Assembly (NCBI RefSeq): GCF_039539525.1
Contig: NZ_BAABDH010000108.1
Location: 1-64,000 of the forward strand
DNA from: Hymenobacter algoricola
GTDB lineage: Bacteria > Bacteroidota > Bacteroidia > Cytophagales > Hymenobacteraceae
DNA length: 64,000 nt
Reading direction: 5' to 3'
The position numbers and the translations under genes were made by a program. This document shows positions 26,542-34,202 of this stretch, piece by piece. The stretch's first letter is position 1; every line of letters starts with the position of its first letter. The notes beneath the pieces were generated by a model. It was not told the origin of the DNA. It saw only the letters and a list, made by a program, of their open reading frames with translations, and made no database searches.

Positions 26542-26742
26542 AGCAGCAGCACGGGCAATGCGTCGGCCTCCAGCACCACCAATACCCTAACCTATAAGGG
26601 CGAGGTTACGGTGTACCAGACCACCGGCCTGATCGACGCGCTACGGCTCACCAAGCATAGCTCCGTCACCGTCAGTGCTTCCGGCAAAAGCCTGTTGAAT
26701 AGCGCGTCGGCAACCGTAGAACTGCACAATACCGCGAACTGA
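26542..26742 (+). pseudogene. 3' remnant of a plus-strand gene
   Basis: A frame of about 67 codons ending in TGA, with beta-rich, Ser/Thr-rich sequence ('NTLTYKGEVTVYQTTGLI', 'SSVTVSASGKSLLNSASATVELH'). It resembles the C-terminal strands of an adhesin or repeat protein, but lacks a 5' part: sequence upstream of about 26540 belongs to the minus-strand relics. Family not recognised. Confidence 0.4.
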
Positions 26743-26769
26743 CGGCGGCTCCGCCCGCCGGCGGCAGCG

Positions 26770-26798
26770 TTGCTCACAAGGGGATTTTTCTATCTTGG
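26770..26798 (+). promoter_or_regulatory. Candidate promoter of the GNAT gene, nearly leaderless
   Basis: TTG at 26770-26772, an 18-bp spacer and TATCTTGG at 26791-26798 (one mismatch to TAnnTTTG). The ATG at 26802 lies where transcription is expected to begin. Confidence 0.45.
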
Positions 26799-26801
26799 GT
26801 C

Positions 26802-27350
26802 ATGTCTGCCACGCTCACCCTTACCCATTCCTTCTACACGGCGCCCCTGCTGGAAACCGGGCGGCTCGTACTACGGCCCGACCAGCCAACCGATTTAGCG
26901 CCCTTTGTCGCCATGTGGGCCGAGCCCGACTTCCACCGCCACCTGGGTGGCAAGCCGATTACCGAAGAAGAGGCCTGGGCCAAGCTGCTGCGCAACGCCG
27001 GCCTCTGGCCGGTGCTGGGCTTCGGCTACTGGGCGATGGAGGAAAAGTCCAGTGGCCGGTTCATTGGGCAGGTGGGCTTCGCCGACTTCCAGCGCGCCAT
27101 CGACCCCTCCCTGAAGGGAGTACCCGAAATCGGCTGGGTGCTGGCCCCGGCGGTCCACGGCCGGGGCTATGCTACCGAAGCCGTGCGGGCCGTGCTGGCC
27201 TGGGGCGACGCGCATTTTGCCCCGGCCCGCACCGTCTGCCTCATCGACCCGGAAAATCGGGCCTCGTTGCGGGTCGCGGAAAAGTGCGGCTACCGGCTGC
27301 TGGCCCGCACTACTTATAAGGAGCAGCCCATCCTGGTGCTGGCGCGCTGA
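26802..27350 (+). CDS. GNAT family N-acetyltransferase, RimJ/RimL-like
   Basis: A 182-residue acetyltransferase of the Acetyltransf_3 (RimJ/RimL) type. The N-terminal 'LETGRLVLRPDQPTDLAPFVAMW' is typical, 'EIGWVLAPAVHGRGYATEAVRAVLAWG' contains the acetyl-CoA pyrophosphate loop (VHGRGYATEA), and 'VCLIDPENRASLRVAEKCGYRLLA' is motif B. It transfers acetyl groups to an unknown amine, possibly a protein N-terminus or small molecule. It sits between gene remnants and the first tRNA-Asp, and has its own terminator. Confidence 0.9.
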   Translation: MSATLTLTHSFYTAPLLETGRLVLRPDQPTDLAPFVAMWAEPDFHRHLGGKPITEEEAWAKLLRNAGLWPVLGFGYWAMEEKSSGRFIGQVGFADFQRAIDPSLKGVPEIGWVLAPAVHGRGYATEAVRAVLAWGDAHFAPARTVCLIDPENRASLRVAEKCGYRLLARTTYKEQPILVLAR

Positions 27351-27434
27351 GCTGCCTGGCCTCAGGGCCGGCTTTGCGTGGTATCCTGGGATGCCGGCGT
27401 AGGGTACGGCCGGTGGCGGCAACTCAACAGGAAC

Positions 27435-27468
27435 AAAAAAACCCTTCAGCGCGGGCTGAAGGGTTTTT
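27435..27468 (+). terminator. Intrinsic terminator downstream of the GNAT gene
   Basis: AACCCTTCAGC / GGCTGAAGGGTT stem with 3-nt loop followed by TTTAA on the plus strand. Confidence 0.7.
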
Positions 27469-27474
27469 AAACAC

Positions 27475-27502
27475 AAAAGGCTCTCCTTACGAAGAGCCTT
27501 TT
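27475..27502 (-). terminator. Terminator of the first tRNA-Asp gene
   Basis: AAAAGGCTCT / AGAGCCTTTT stem directly after the tRNA 3' end on the minus strand. Confidence 0.7.
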
Positions 27503-27503
27503 G

Positions 27504-27577
27504 CGGTCCGGACGGGACTCGAACCCGCGACCTCCGCCGTGACAGGGCGGCATTCTAACCAACTGAACTACCGAACC
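27504..27577 (-). tRNA. tRNA-Asp (anticodon GTC)
   Basis: A 74-nt cloverleaf: acceptor GGTTCGG pairs with CCGGACC, discriminator G, anticodon arm CCGCC-CTGTCAC-GGCGG gives anticodon GTC, and the T arm carries GGTTCGAGTCC. CCA is not encoded. An identical copy lies at 28974-29047. Confidence 0.95.
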
Positions 27578-27918
27578 GGTTTCTCGCGCTGAAAAGCCAG
27601 ATGCTTTTCGTTTGAGTGATGCAAAAGTAGAAGACTCTTTTGGACTATACAAACGGAGAGGACAGAAAATGCCGTTTTAGCGGTCTGCCGGCGCGTAGTC
27701 AGGTGAGAACTAGCGGAATGAAATCTGATATATTTTTGGCCAATCGTGGTCCGGCAGACGTTCTGACGCCTGCGGAGCCTGGTTGCCGGTTGATGGCCGG
27801 CCCCGAAAAACAGCCTCGGGCCGTGCCTATCCGTTCGGGTACCCTGGTTTTTGGCGCTCGGTATCGGCAGTTTTAGCTGCTATCAGTACCTTGGAAGGAG
27901 CATTCAATTTTACAGGGT
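27578..27918. other. Intergenic region between tRNA-Asp and the unknown gene, nothing recognised
   Basis: About 340 bp; a short plus-strand frame at 27640-27876 has no family features and no good start context. The region between 27600 and 27660 is AT-rich relative to surroundings and would hold the tRNA promoter. Confidence 0.4.
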
Positions 27919-28383
27919 ATGAATTCGGATAAAATAGCAGCAGAAGCCCAAGCACTTACTACCGTCGGCATAGCGGCCCAATTGGCTGCGGGAGCTGCGG
28001 CGGCGGCTACGAAAGCCCGGAAGCGGGACCGGCTGGAAGAAATCCTCGTCTCCTCGGCCGCGTCTACGGCGACCAGACTGCTGCCCCTGATGGAGCTCAT
28101 CGAACGGATTCGGCCGCATACTGCCAACGATTCGGTGTTCAGCTCCCGTCGGGAAAAGATAAATGCCCAGCTGACCATTGTTTGCGAGCAGCTGAAAGCG
28201 GAGAAACCCAAGCGGCAGGCTATTGCCGACGCGTTCAAGACGATGGGGGAGTTCGTGGTGGAGGAATCCCGGGAAGTCAGCAGGGATGAGGTAAAAGAAT
28301 CGGCCAAGCGGTTCGTGCTGGCCACCATCAGGCACGCGCCGGGCCTCATCAACGCCGCCCACCAGGCCCGCTTGCTTTCCTGA
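27919..28383 (+). CDS. Unknown helical protein between the two tRNA-Asp genes
   Basis: A 154-residue protein, ATG at 27919 preceded by an AT-rich sequence. It starts MNSDKIAAEAQALTTVG, has an Ala-rich helix (AAQLAAGAAAAATKARKRDR), and continues with charged amphipathic helices ('EQLKAEKPKRQAIADAFKTMGEF', 'SREVSRDEVKESAKRFVLATIRH'). There is no membrane segment or catalytic motif, and I know no family. Its codon use looks like that of genuine genes. It is the only intact-looking gene within the tRNA-Asp-flanked segment. Confidence 0.6.
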   Translation: MNSDKIAAEAQALTTVGIAAQLAAGAAAAATKARKRDRLEEILVSSAASTATRLLPLMELIERIRPHTANDSVFSSRREKINAQLTIVCEQLKAEKPKRQAIADAFKTMGEFVVEESREVSRDEVKESAKRFVLATIRHAPGLINAAHQARLLS

Positions 28384-28385
28384 GA

Positions 28386-28844
28386 GAAGTCCGTCAGTCT
28401 TATTCCAGGCCGTTTGAAACGAGAAAATCCCCTTCAAAACAGTTTTATCAAACTGCCCCCCACTGCCTTTTCTGAGTTGGCTGTAGCTGGCGTCGTCCAG
28501 CCTTTCGGCAATGACGACGGCTGGTTGGCTGGAGGACGGGGGGAGGTAGTCATTGTAGGTAATGGCGATAGTCCCGTTCTCACACGTCACGACTGCTTCG
28601 AAACAGGCGTCAAAGCCACTCGATTTAGCTACCATCACGCAGCGGCGACGCGGGACTTCACGGGTGCTATAGTTGCCGGCTACGAAGGCCCCCCCCGATG
28701 GAACAGACGCCAGTATTCGACTACCGTTACCGGTTGCGTACAGCCTTTCACCTCGTGGACCGTGAAGGTATAGTCATTTCTAAGCGTGAATCACCCAACC
28801 ACCAGAGCCAAGACCAGGGAAAGTAAAGGCAAGGCCTTTTTCAC
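28386..28844 (-). pseudogene. Decayed gene for a small secreted protein
   Basis: Reading from a GTG at 28844 gives a signal peptide (VKKALPLLSLVLALVVG) interrupted by an in-frame TGA at 28791-28793. The same frame then reads 'NDYTFTVHEVKGCTQPVTVVEYW' up to an eight-base G/C run (28689-28696), after which the protein-like sequence continues in a shifted frame ('AGNYSTREVP', 'GFDACFEAVVTCENGTIAITYN', 'VVIAERLDDASYSQLRKG'). One stop plus a shift of two bases (or addition of one) in a homopolymer mark it as a relic, unless sequencing errors are involved. The 3' end is estimated; downstream sequence is antisense to the unknown gene. Confidence 0.5.
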
Positions 28845-28926
28845 GCGTGGGCGGGGGGACAAGGGTAGGATAGCGAGTGCGCAAAATAACACGGCGGCGG
28901 CGGCGGCAGGTAGCTGCTTAAAGCAG

Positions 28927-28962
28927 AAAAGGCTCCTTAGCGTTATGCTAAGGAGCCTTTTC
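28927..28962 (-). terminator. Terminator of the second tRNA-Asp gene
   Basis: GAAAAGGCTCCTTAG / CTAAGGAGCCTTTTC stem, 11 bp from the tRNA 3' end on the minus strand, similar in position to the hairpin after the first copy. Confidence 0.75.
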
Positions 28963-28973
28963 TTGCATTGCTG

Positions 28974-29047
28974 CGGTCCGGACGGGACTCGAACCCGCGA
29001 CCTCCGCCGTGACAGGGCGGCATTCTAACCAACTGAACTACCGAACC
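28974..29047 (-). tRNA. tRNA-Asp (anticodon GTC), second copy
   Basis: All 74 bases equal those of the copy at 27504-27577, including anticodon GTC; the sequences just outside the gene differ apart from a few bases at the 3' side. Confidence 0.95.
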
Positions 29048-29346
29048 AGGGTAGCTTTAACCGCGGCAGCCGTTGTGCTTTCCGTTAAAGTGATGCAAAG
29101 GTAGGCGTAGGTTTGGGATTACCCAACGGCCGCCCCGAATTTTCCCTGAAACCGGCCGGCCCCGGGCCTTTGTGGCTGTTTTTCAGCACTATTATTTTTC
29201 CGCCGAATGATTCCCCGCCGGTGGCGTCCCCGGTGTAGGGGTTTCCCGTACCTTTGCTTTCCCCCGTGACGGTGCTTATTTGCCGCCAACCTCGCATCTT
29301 AGCGACCCGTTTTCCTCTTTCTGCACTCCTCTGACGCATTCTTACT

Positions 29347-30300
29347 TTGGCACTGCTCCTCGATTTCGAACAACCGATTGCTGCCCTCGAAGGCAAACTC
29401 CGTGAAATGCAACAGCTGGCCCTCGACAGCCAGGTGGACGTTTCGGAGGCCGTAACGGCCCTGGAAGCCAAAATCAAGGCCCTCAAGAAGGAAACCTACG
29501 CCAACCTTACCCGCTGGCAGCGCGTGCAGCTCTCGCGCCACCCCGAGCGCCCTTACACCCTCGATTATATTGAGGGCATGACCGACAAGTTCATCGAGCT
29601 GCACGGCGACCGGACCGTGGGCGACGACAAGGCCATGGTGGGCGGTTTTGCCGACCTGGATGGCCGCTCAGTGATGTTTATCGGGCAGCAAAAGGGCCGC
29701 AACACCAAGCAGCGGCAGTTTCGTAATTTCGGTATGCCCAACCCCGAGGGCTACCGCAAGGCCCTGCGCCTGATGAAGCTGGCCGAGAAATTCGGCAAGC
29801 CCATCGTGACGCTGATTGATACGCCCGGCGCCTTTCCGGGGCTGGAAGCCGAGGAGCGGGGGCAGGGCGAGGCCATTGCCCGCAACCTGAAGGAAATGTT
29901 CCTGCTCAAGGTGCCCGTTATCTGCGTCATCATCGGCGAGGGGGCCTCCGGCGGCGCGCTGGGCATTGCCATCGGCGACCGGGTGCTGATGCTGGAAAAC
30001 ACCTGGTACTCGGTTATTTCGCCCGAGTCGTGCTCCAGCATCCTGTGGCGCAGCTGGGACTACAAGGAGCAGGCCGCCGAAGCCCTCAAGCTCACGGCTA
30101 CCGACATGCTGGCGGCCAAGCTCGTGGACGGCATCGTGAAGGAGCCCCTGGGCGGCGCCCACACGGCCCCCGACAAGATGATTGACACGCTGCGCAAAAC
30201 CCTGATCAAAACTCTGGACGAGCTCGAAGCCCTGCCCGCCGACGAGCGAATTTCGCAGCGCATCGACAAGTTCTCGGCCATGGGAGTTGTCGTGGAATAA
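29347..30300 (+). CDS. accA: Acetyl-CoA carboxylase carboxyltransferase subunit alpha
   Basis: A 317-residue AccA. The N-terminal helical segment 'LLLDFEQPIAALEGKLREMQ' and the carboxyltransferase core with 'IDTPGAFPGLEAEERGQGEAIARNL', 'GEGASGGALGIAIGDRVLMLEN' and 'SVISPESCSSILWR' are complete. With AccD it transfers carboxyl from biotin to acetyl-CoA to make malonyl-CoA for fatty acid synthesis. No ATG or GTG exists at the expected start: an in-frame TGA lies 12 bp upstream and TTG at 29347 is the best start. A TACCTTTG box at 29249-29256 may be its -7 element. No accD is adjacent, as is usual in Bacteroidota. Confidence 0.97.
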   Translation: MALLLDFEQPIAALEGKLREMQQLALDSQVDVSEAVTALEAKIKALKKETYANLTRWQRVQLSRHPERPYTLDYIEGMTDKFIELHGDRTVGDDKAMVGGFADLDGRSVMFIGQQKGRNTKQRQFRNFGMPNPEGYRKALRLMKLAEKFGKPIVTLIDTPGAFPGLEAEERGQGEAIARNLKEMFLLKVPVICVIIGEGASGGALGIAIGDRVLMLENTWYSVISPESCSSILWRSWDYKEQAAEALKLTATDMLAAKLVDGIVKEPLGGAHTAPDKMIDTLRKTLIKTLDELEALPADERISQRIDKFSAMGVVVE

Positions 30301-30376
30301 GGCAATTAAAAATTCTCAGCCTCCTCGGTACTACGTGAGGAGAGGCCATTTTTGATTCTTCACTTTAATTGAGAAA

Positions 30377-31222
30377 ATGACCGTTCATACCCTCGATACC
30401 GGCTTGTTCAAACTTGACGGCGGCGCCATGTTTGGCGTGGTGCCCAAGTCGATGTGGCAGAAGCTGAACGCGCCGGACGCCAACAACATGTGCACCTGGG
30501 CCATGCGCTGCCTGCTTATTGAGGACGGCAAACGGCTGATGCTCATCGACAACGGCATCGGCGACAAGCAGGACGAGAAGTTCCGCGGCCATTTCTACCT
30601 GCACGGCGACGACACGCTGGAAAAATCCCTGCGCCGGCTCGGATTTACGGCGGCCGACGTCACCGACGTGTTTCTGACCCACCTGCACTTCGACCACTGC
30701 GGCGGCTCGGTCATCCGCACTGCGGCCGGCAAGCTGGAGCTGGCCTTTCCGAATGCCACCTACTGGTCGAACGAGGCGCACTGGAGCTGGGCCACGCAGC
30801 CGAACCCGCGCGAGAAGGCCAGCTTTCTGCGCGAGAATATCCTGCCCATCCAGGAAAGCGGCCACCTGCAGTTTGTGAGCAAGGGCACCGCGCCCGCGCT
30901 GCTGCCGCAGTTCCGCGAGATTATCTTCGCCGACGGGCACACCGAGAAGATGATGGTGCCGCTGCTCAACTACAAGGGCCGCACGCTGGCTTTCATGGCC
31001 GATTTGCTGCCCTCCGCGGCCCACGTGCCGCTGCCCTACGTGATGAGCTACGACGTGCGGCCGCTGCTGACCCTGACCGAGAAGGAGGCCGTGCTGCGCC
31101 GCGCCGCCGACGAGAACTGGGTGCTGCTGCTCGAGCACGACCCCACCCACGCCTGCTGCACGGTGCAAAACACGGAGAAAGGCGTACGCCTGGCCGAAAC
31201 CTTCCGCCTCGAAGACCTCTAA
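30377..31222 (+). CDS. Metallo-beta-lactamase-fold hydrolase
   Basis: A 281-residue MBL-fold protein. The zinc motif HxHxDH is present as 'THLHFDHCGG', followed by a His in 'IIFADGHTEKMMVPLL' and an Asp in 'LAFMADLLPSAAHV', consistent with a two-metal hydrolase such as lactonase or thioesterase-like members. No signal peptide, so cytosolic. It begins 76 bp after accA and is followed by the patatin gene after 15 bp, so the latter pair probably form an operon. Substrate not known. Confidence 0.88.
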   Translation: MTVHTLDTGLFKLDGGAMFGVVPKSMWQKLNAPDANNMCTWAMRCLLIEDGKRLMLIDNGIGDKQDEKFRGHFYLHGDDTLEKSLRRLGFTAADVTDVFLTHLHFDHCGGSVIRTAAGKLELAFPNATYWSNEAHWSWATQPNPREKASFLRENILPIQESGHLQFVSKGTAPALLPQFREIIFADGHTEKMMVPLLNYKGRTLAFMADLLPSAAHVPLPYVMSYDVRPLLTLTEKEAVLRRAADENWVLLLEHDPTHACCTVQNTEKGVRLAETFRLEDL

Positions 31223-31237
31223 CCCCAGCCCAACCCG

Positions 31238-31999
31238 ATGCAGAAGATAGGCGTGGCATTGTCGGGGGGCGGGGCCCGGGGTATTGCCCACCTGGGCGTG
31301 CTGGCCGCGCTGGATGAGCTGCAGATTCCGGTGGCGCATCTGGCCGGGGTGAGCTCCGGAGCCATTGCGGCCACGTTTTACGCCGCCGGCTTTACGCCCG
31401 CCCAGATTCTGCACCTGCTCACTACCACCAACGTGGCCCGGCTGATGCGCCCGGCCTTCAGCCGCTACGGCCTGCTGCACTTCGACGCCGTGGAGCAGCT
31501 CTTCATCCGCCACCTGGGGCTGGATGCCTCTTTTGCCGATCTGCAGCGGCCTCTGACGCTCGTGGCAACGGATCTGGCCGAAGGCGTGTCGGTGTATTTC
31601 TCGGAGGGCCCCCTGATTCTGCCGCTGCTGGCCTCGTCGGCCGTGCCCATCGTGTACCGGCCGGTGGAGTACCAGGGCCGGCAGCTGGTCGATGGCGGCC
31701 TGCTCAACAACCTGCCCGTGGAGCCGATACTCGAACAAGGCATGCGCGTCATCGGGGTGCACTGCAACCCGATCAATAATGCGGCCCGCGTGACCAACTT
31801 CCGCAACCTGATTGAGCGCACCCTGCACCTGGCCATCAATGCCAACACCGTTCCGCGGCAGCGGCGCTGCGACGTGCTCATCGAGCCGCCGGAGCTGCGC
31901 CTGTACCGGCCGCTGGGCTACCGCCGGGCGCCGGAGCTCTACGAAATCGGCTACCGCTACACGATGAGCATGGCCGAGCAACTGCAGGCCCTGAGCTAG
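31238..31999 (+). CDS. Patatin-like phospholipase
   Basis: A 253-residue patatin/RssA-type lipase. It has the oxyanion loop 'LSGGGARGIAHLGVL', nucleophile Ser in 'AGVSSGAIAATFYAAG' (GxSxG) and catalytic Asp in 'LVDGGLLNNLPVEP'. No signal peptide. Such enzymes hydrolyse membrane phospholipids or lysolipids on the cytosolic side. The gene follows the MBL hydrolase by 15 bp and precedes an acyltransferase gene, so the cluster may concern lipid turnover. Confidence 0.92.
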   Translation: MQKIGVALSGGGARGIAHLGVLAALDELQIPVAHLAGVSSGAIAATFYAAGFTPAQILHLLTTTNVARLMRPAFSRYGLLHFDAVEQLFIRHLGLDASFADLQRPLTLVATDLAEGVSVYFSEGPLILPLLASSAVPIVYRPVEYQGRQLVDGGLLNNLPVEPILEQGMRVIGVHCNPINNAARVTNFRNLIERTLHLAINANTVPRQRRCDVLIEPPELRLYRPLGYRRAPELYEIGYRYTMSMAEQLQALS

Positions 32000-32122
32000 C
32001 CGCCCCCGGGCTGCCATCCTATAGCAGGGCTCAACAAGCGGAGCAAAACGCGCGGCATCGTCAAAAATCCCTATTTTTAAACCAGGCAGTCCGTTTTGCG
32101 TTGGACTGCCGAAACGCCCTCT

Positions 32123-32698
32123 ATGCCCAAAGCTCCCCAAACTCCCGCCTTCTGGTACTATTTCTCGCGCTTCTGGTTTTGGCTAACTGGCTGGAAGCTA
32201 GCCTCCGTCGTGCCGCCGGGCATCACCAAGGGTATCATGATTGCCGCCCCGCACACCAGCAACTGGGATCTGCTCTACGCCCGGGGGGCCTTCTTTCTGA
32301 TGAACGTGCCGGTGCGCTTTACCGTGAAAAAAGAGTGGGTCGACAACAAGTTTGTGGGCTGGCTCGTCCGCTCCCTCGGTGCGCTGCCCGTGGACCGCAG
32401 CCGCAACAACAGCCTCGTGGACGGCATGGTGCAGCTGTTCAACAACAATGACGAGATGGTCATCATGATTACGCCCGAGGGCACCCGCAGCTACCAGCCC
32501 AAGTGGCGCAAAGGCTTCTACTTTGCGGCCATGGGCGCCAAGGTGCCGATTCTGCTGGGCTTTCTGGACTATAAAAACAAGGAAGCCGGCGTGGGCCCGG
32601 TGTTCTGGCCCACGGGCAACTACGAAGCCGATACTGAGGAAATCAAAGCCTTTTACCGCACCAAAACCGGCAAATTCCCCGAAAAAGGAGTGCGCTAG
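32123..32698 (+). CDS. 1-acyl-glycerol-3-phosphate-type acyltransferase
   Basis: A 191-residue PlsC-family acyltransferase, start ATG at 32123 (MPKAPQTPAFWYYFSR). The HX4D catalytic motif is 'PHTSNWDLLY', and the acceptor motif is 'MITPEGTRSYQPKWRKGFYF'. An amphipathic N-terminus (FWYYFSRFWFWLTGW) is likely membrane-associated. It transfers acyl groups to a lysophospholipid or similar acceptor; in Bacteroidota short members of this family are often of uncertain acceptor. It lies 123 bp downstream of the patatin gene. Confidence 0.88.
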   Translation: MPKAPQTPAFWYYFSRFWFWLTGWKLASVVPPGITKGIMIAAPHTSNWDLLYARGAFFLMNVPVRFTVKKEWVDNKFVGWLVRSLGALPVDRSRNNSLVDGMVQLFNNNDEMVIMITPEGTRSYQPKWRKGFYFAAMGAKVPILLGFLDYKNKEAGVGPVFWPTGNYEADTEEIKAFYRTKTGKFPEKGVR

Positions 32699-32759
32699 TC
32701 CGCTACTGGCTTGCTGATTCTTGTTTGCCTTCCCAGTATCCACCTTTCATTGACCCCGC

Positions 32760-33233
32760 ATGGAAAAGGTCCAGACGCTGCTGATTATTCTGTTTGCAGT
32801 AGGCGCTTTGGTGTGGCGCATGGTGCAGAAAGCCCGGGAAACAGCCGCCCGGGAAATCCGGGAGCGGCCCACAAGCCAGGGGCCGCCTTTGCCCGCAACG
32901 TCGTTTCAGGAGCTGCTGCGGCAAATGCAGGCCCAGAACGAGGCCGGTCGGCAGATAGAGCCCCCGGCGGCGGAAACCCGGCCGGTATTCCAGGAGCCGG
33001 CCCCGGCCCGCGAAACCTCCCAGCAGCGCACCCGCCGCCAGGAAGAGCAGCCCCGGCCCATAGTCCGGCCCGCGGTGCCCCGGCCCGAAGTGGCGCCGCC
33101 CACCGCGCCGCTGCAGGTGCAGCAGGCTACCCGGCCCAACGCCACCACGCGCCAGGTAACCGACATGCTGCGCAACCCGGCCGATGTGCGGGCCGCCTTC
33201 GTGCTGAGCGAGATTCTGAAACCCAAATTCTAG
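32760..33233 (+). CDS. Membrane-anchored unknown protein
   Basis: A 157-residue protein with one N-terminal transmembrane helix (VQTLLIILFAVGALVWRMV) and a basic cytoplasmic or periplasmic stretch after it. The middle 100 residues are Pro/Ala/Arg/Gln/Glu-rich and likely disordered. The C-terminal 30 residues ('TRQVTDMLRNPADVRAAFVLSEILKPKF') form a helix that looks conserved in form, similar to tails of small Bacteroidota membrane proteins of unknown role. Located 61 bp after the acyltransferase gene. Confidence 0.7.
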   Translation: MEKVQTLLIILFAVGALVWRMVQKARETAAREIRERPTSQGPPLPATSFQELLRQMQAQNEAGRQIEPPAAETRPVFQEPAPARETSQQRTRRQEEQPRPIVRPAVPRPEVAPPTAPLQVQQATRPNATTRQVTDMLRNPADVRAAFVLSEILKPKF

Positions 33234-33309
33234 CGGCGGTCCTCACTACCAGCACCAGCGGCCCGGTTGCTTCAGCCGGGCTGCTGGCACTGGGAGTGAG
33301 CTGTTCGTT

Positions 33310-33972
33310 TTAATCCTGGGTGAGGGCATAGCTCATCAGGTTGGCGCCCATGCGCAGGGCCGCTTCGTGGCTGGCGGGGGAGTCTTCGGGGTAAGTGCCC
33401 AGGTCTTCCCAGCCGTTGCCCAGGTCGCACTCAAAGCTGTAGAAGCACACCAGCCGGCCCTTGTAGAGCAGGCCGAAGCCCTGGGCGCGCTTGCCGTCGT
33501 GCTCGTGCACCTTGGGCAGCCCTTTGGGAAAAGGAAATTTCTGGTGGTAGATAGGATGGGAGTACGGCAGCTCCACGAACTCCAGCTCGGGAAACACCTT
33601 CTTCATCTCCGGCCGGATGAACTTGTCGAGGCCGTAGTTGTCGTCGATGTGCAGAAAGCCGCCGCCGGTGAGGTAGCGGCGCAGGCTTTTGGCCTCGGCG
33701 TCGGTGAAGGACACGTTGCCGTGGCCCGTCATATGCACGAAGGGATAGGTGAACAGTTCGGGCGAGTCCAGCTCCACGGTGGCCTCATCGGGGGCAATGT
33801 TGGTGCGCAGGGCCTGGTTGCAGAAGCGGATCAGGTTGGGCAGGCTGGTTTTGTTGGCGTACCAGTCGCCGCCGCCGCCGTAGTGCAGCTTGGCAATGCG
33901 GAAGCTGGGCGGGGGCGCGGCCGCCGAGAGGGCCAGCAGGAGCAGAGCGGAAAGCAGCAGGTTTTTGAGCAT
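33310..33972 (-). CDS. DUF4159 domain protein, secreted
   Basis: A 220-residue protein with a signal peptide (MLKNLLLSALLLLALSAAA). The whole mature part is a DUF4159 domain: 'IAKLHYGGGGDWYANKTSLPNLIRF', 'FVHMTGHGNVSFTDAEAKSLRRYLTGGGFLHIDDNYG' and 'LPYSHPIYHQKFPFPKGLPKVHEHDG'. The pattern resembles a glutamine-amidotransferase-like fold used in ThuA and similar proteins. Function of the family is unknown, although it often lies near gliding or MoxR/BatA loci, none of which is visible here. Exported and probably periplasmic. Confidence 0.87.
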   Translation of the reverse strand: MLKNLLLSALLLLALSAAAPPPSFRIAKLHYGGGGDWYANKTSLPNLIRFCNQALRTNIAPDEATVELDSPELFTYPFVHMTGHGNVSFTDAEAKSLRRYLTGGGFLHIDDNYGLDKFIRPEMKKVFPELEFVELPYSHPIYHQKFPFPKGLPKVHEHDGKRAQGFGLLYKGRLVCFYSFECDLGNGWEDLGTYPEDSPASHEAALRMGANLMSYALTQD

Positions 33973-34202
33973 AGGCAGGGTGGGAGCAGCACGGCCCCAT
34001 ATCGACTACAAAGTAACGGATAGCCGTGAAAGTTCAGGACCGTAGTAACGGCCCATCCCATCAGCGCCATACTGTTTGGCTTTATAAACCCGGTAAGCGT
34101 CCGTATCAGCCGCTGGGTCGGCTGATGTTGCTCGAAAAGGTGTTTCTTGCCGGAAGGACTGGTAGCTGTCCGGCCCGCAAACAATTATTACCAAATCTGC
34201 TA

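Noticed and set aside
27640..27876. 78-codon frame beside the first tRNA-Asp
   Set aside because: No recognisable domain or start context; composition fits non-coding GC-rich DNA.
28414..28773. 119-codon plus-strand frame opposite the decayed secreted-protein gene
   Set aside because: The minus strand gives a signal peptide and continuous protein-like segments, which explains the region better.
30365..32140. 591-codon open frame antisense to the MBL hydrolase and patatin genes
   Set aside because: It lies opposite well-supported genes, is Gly/His/Gln/Val-rich as antisense GC-rich frames are, and has no family features.
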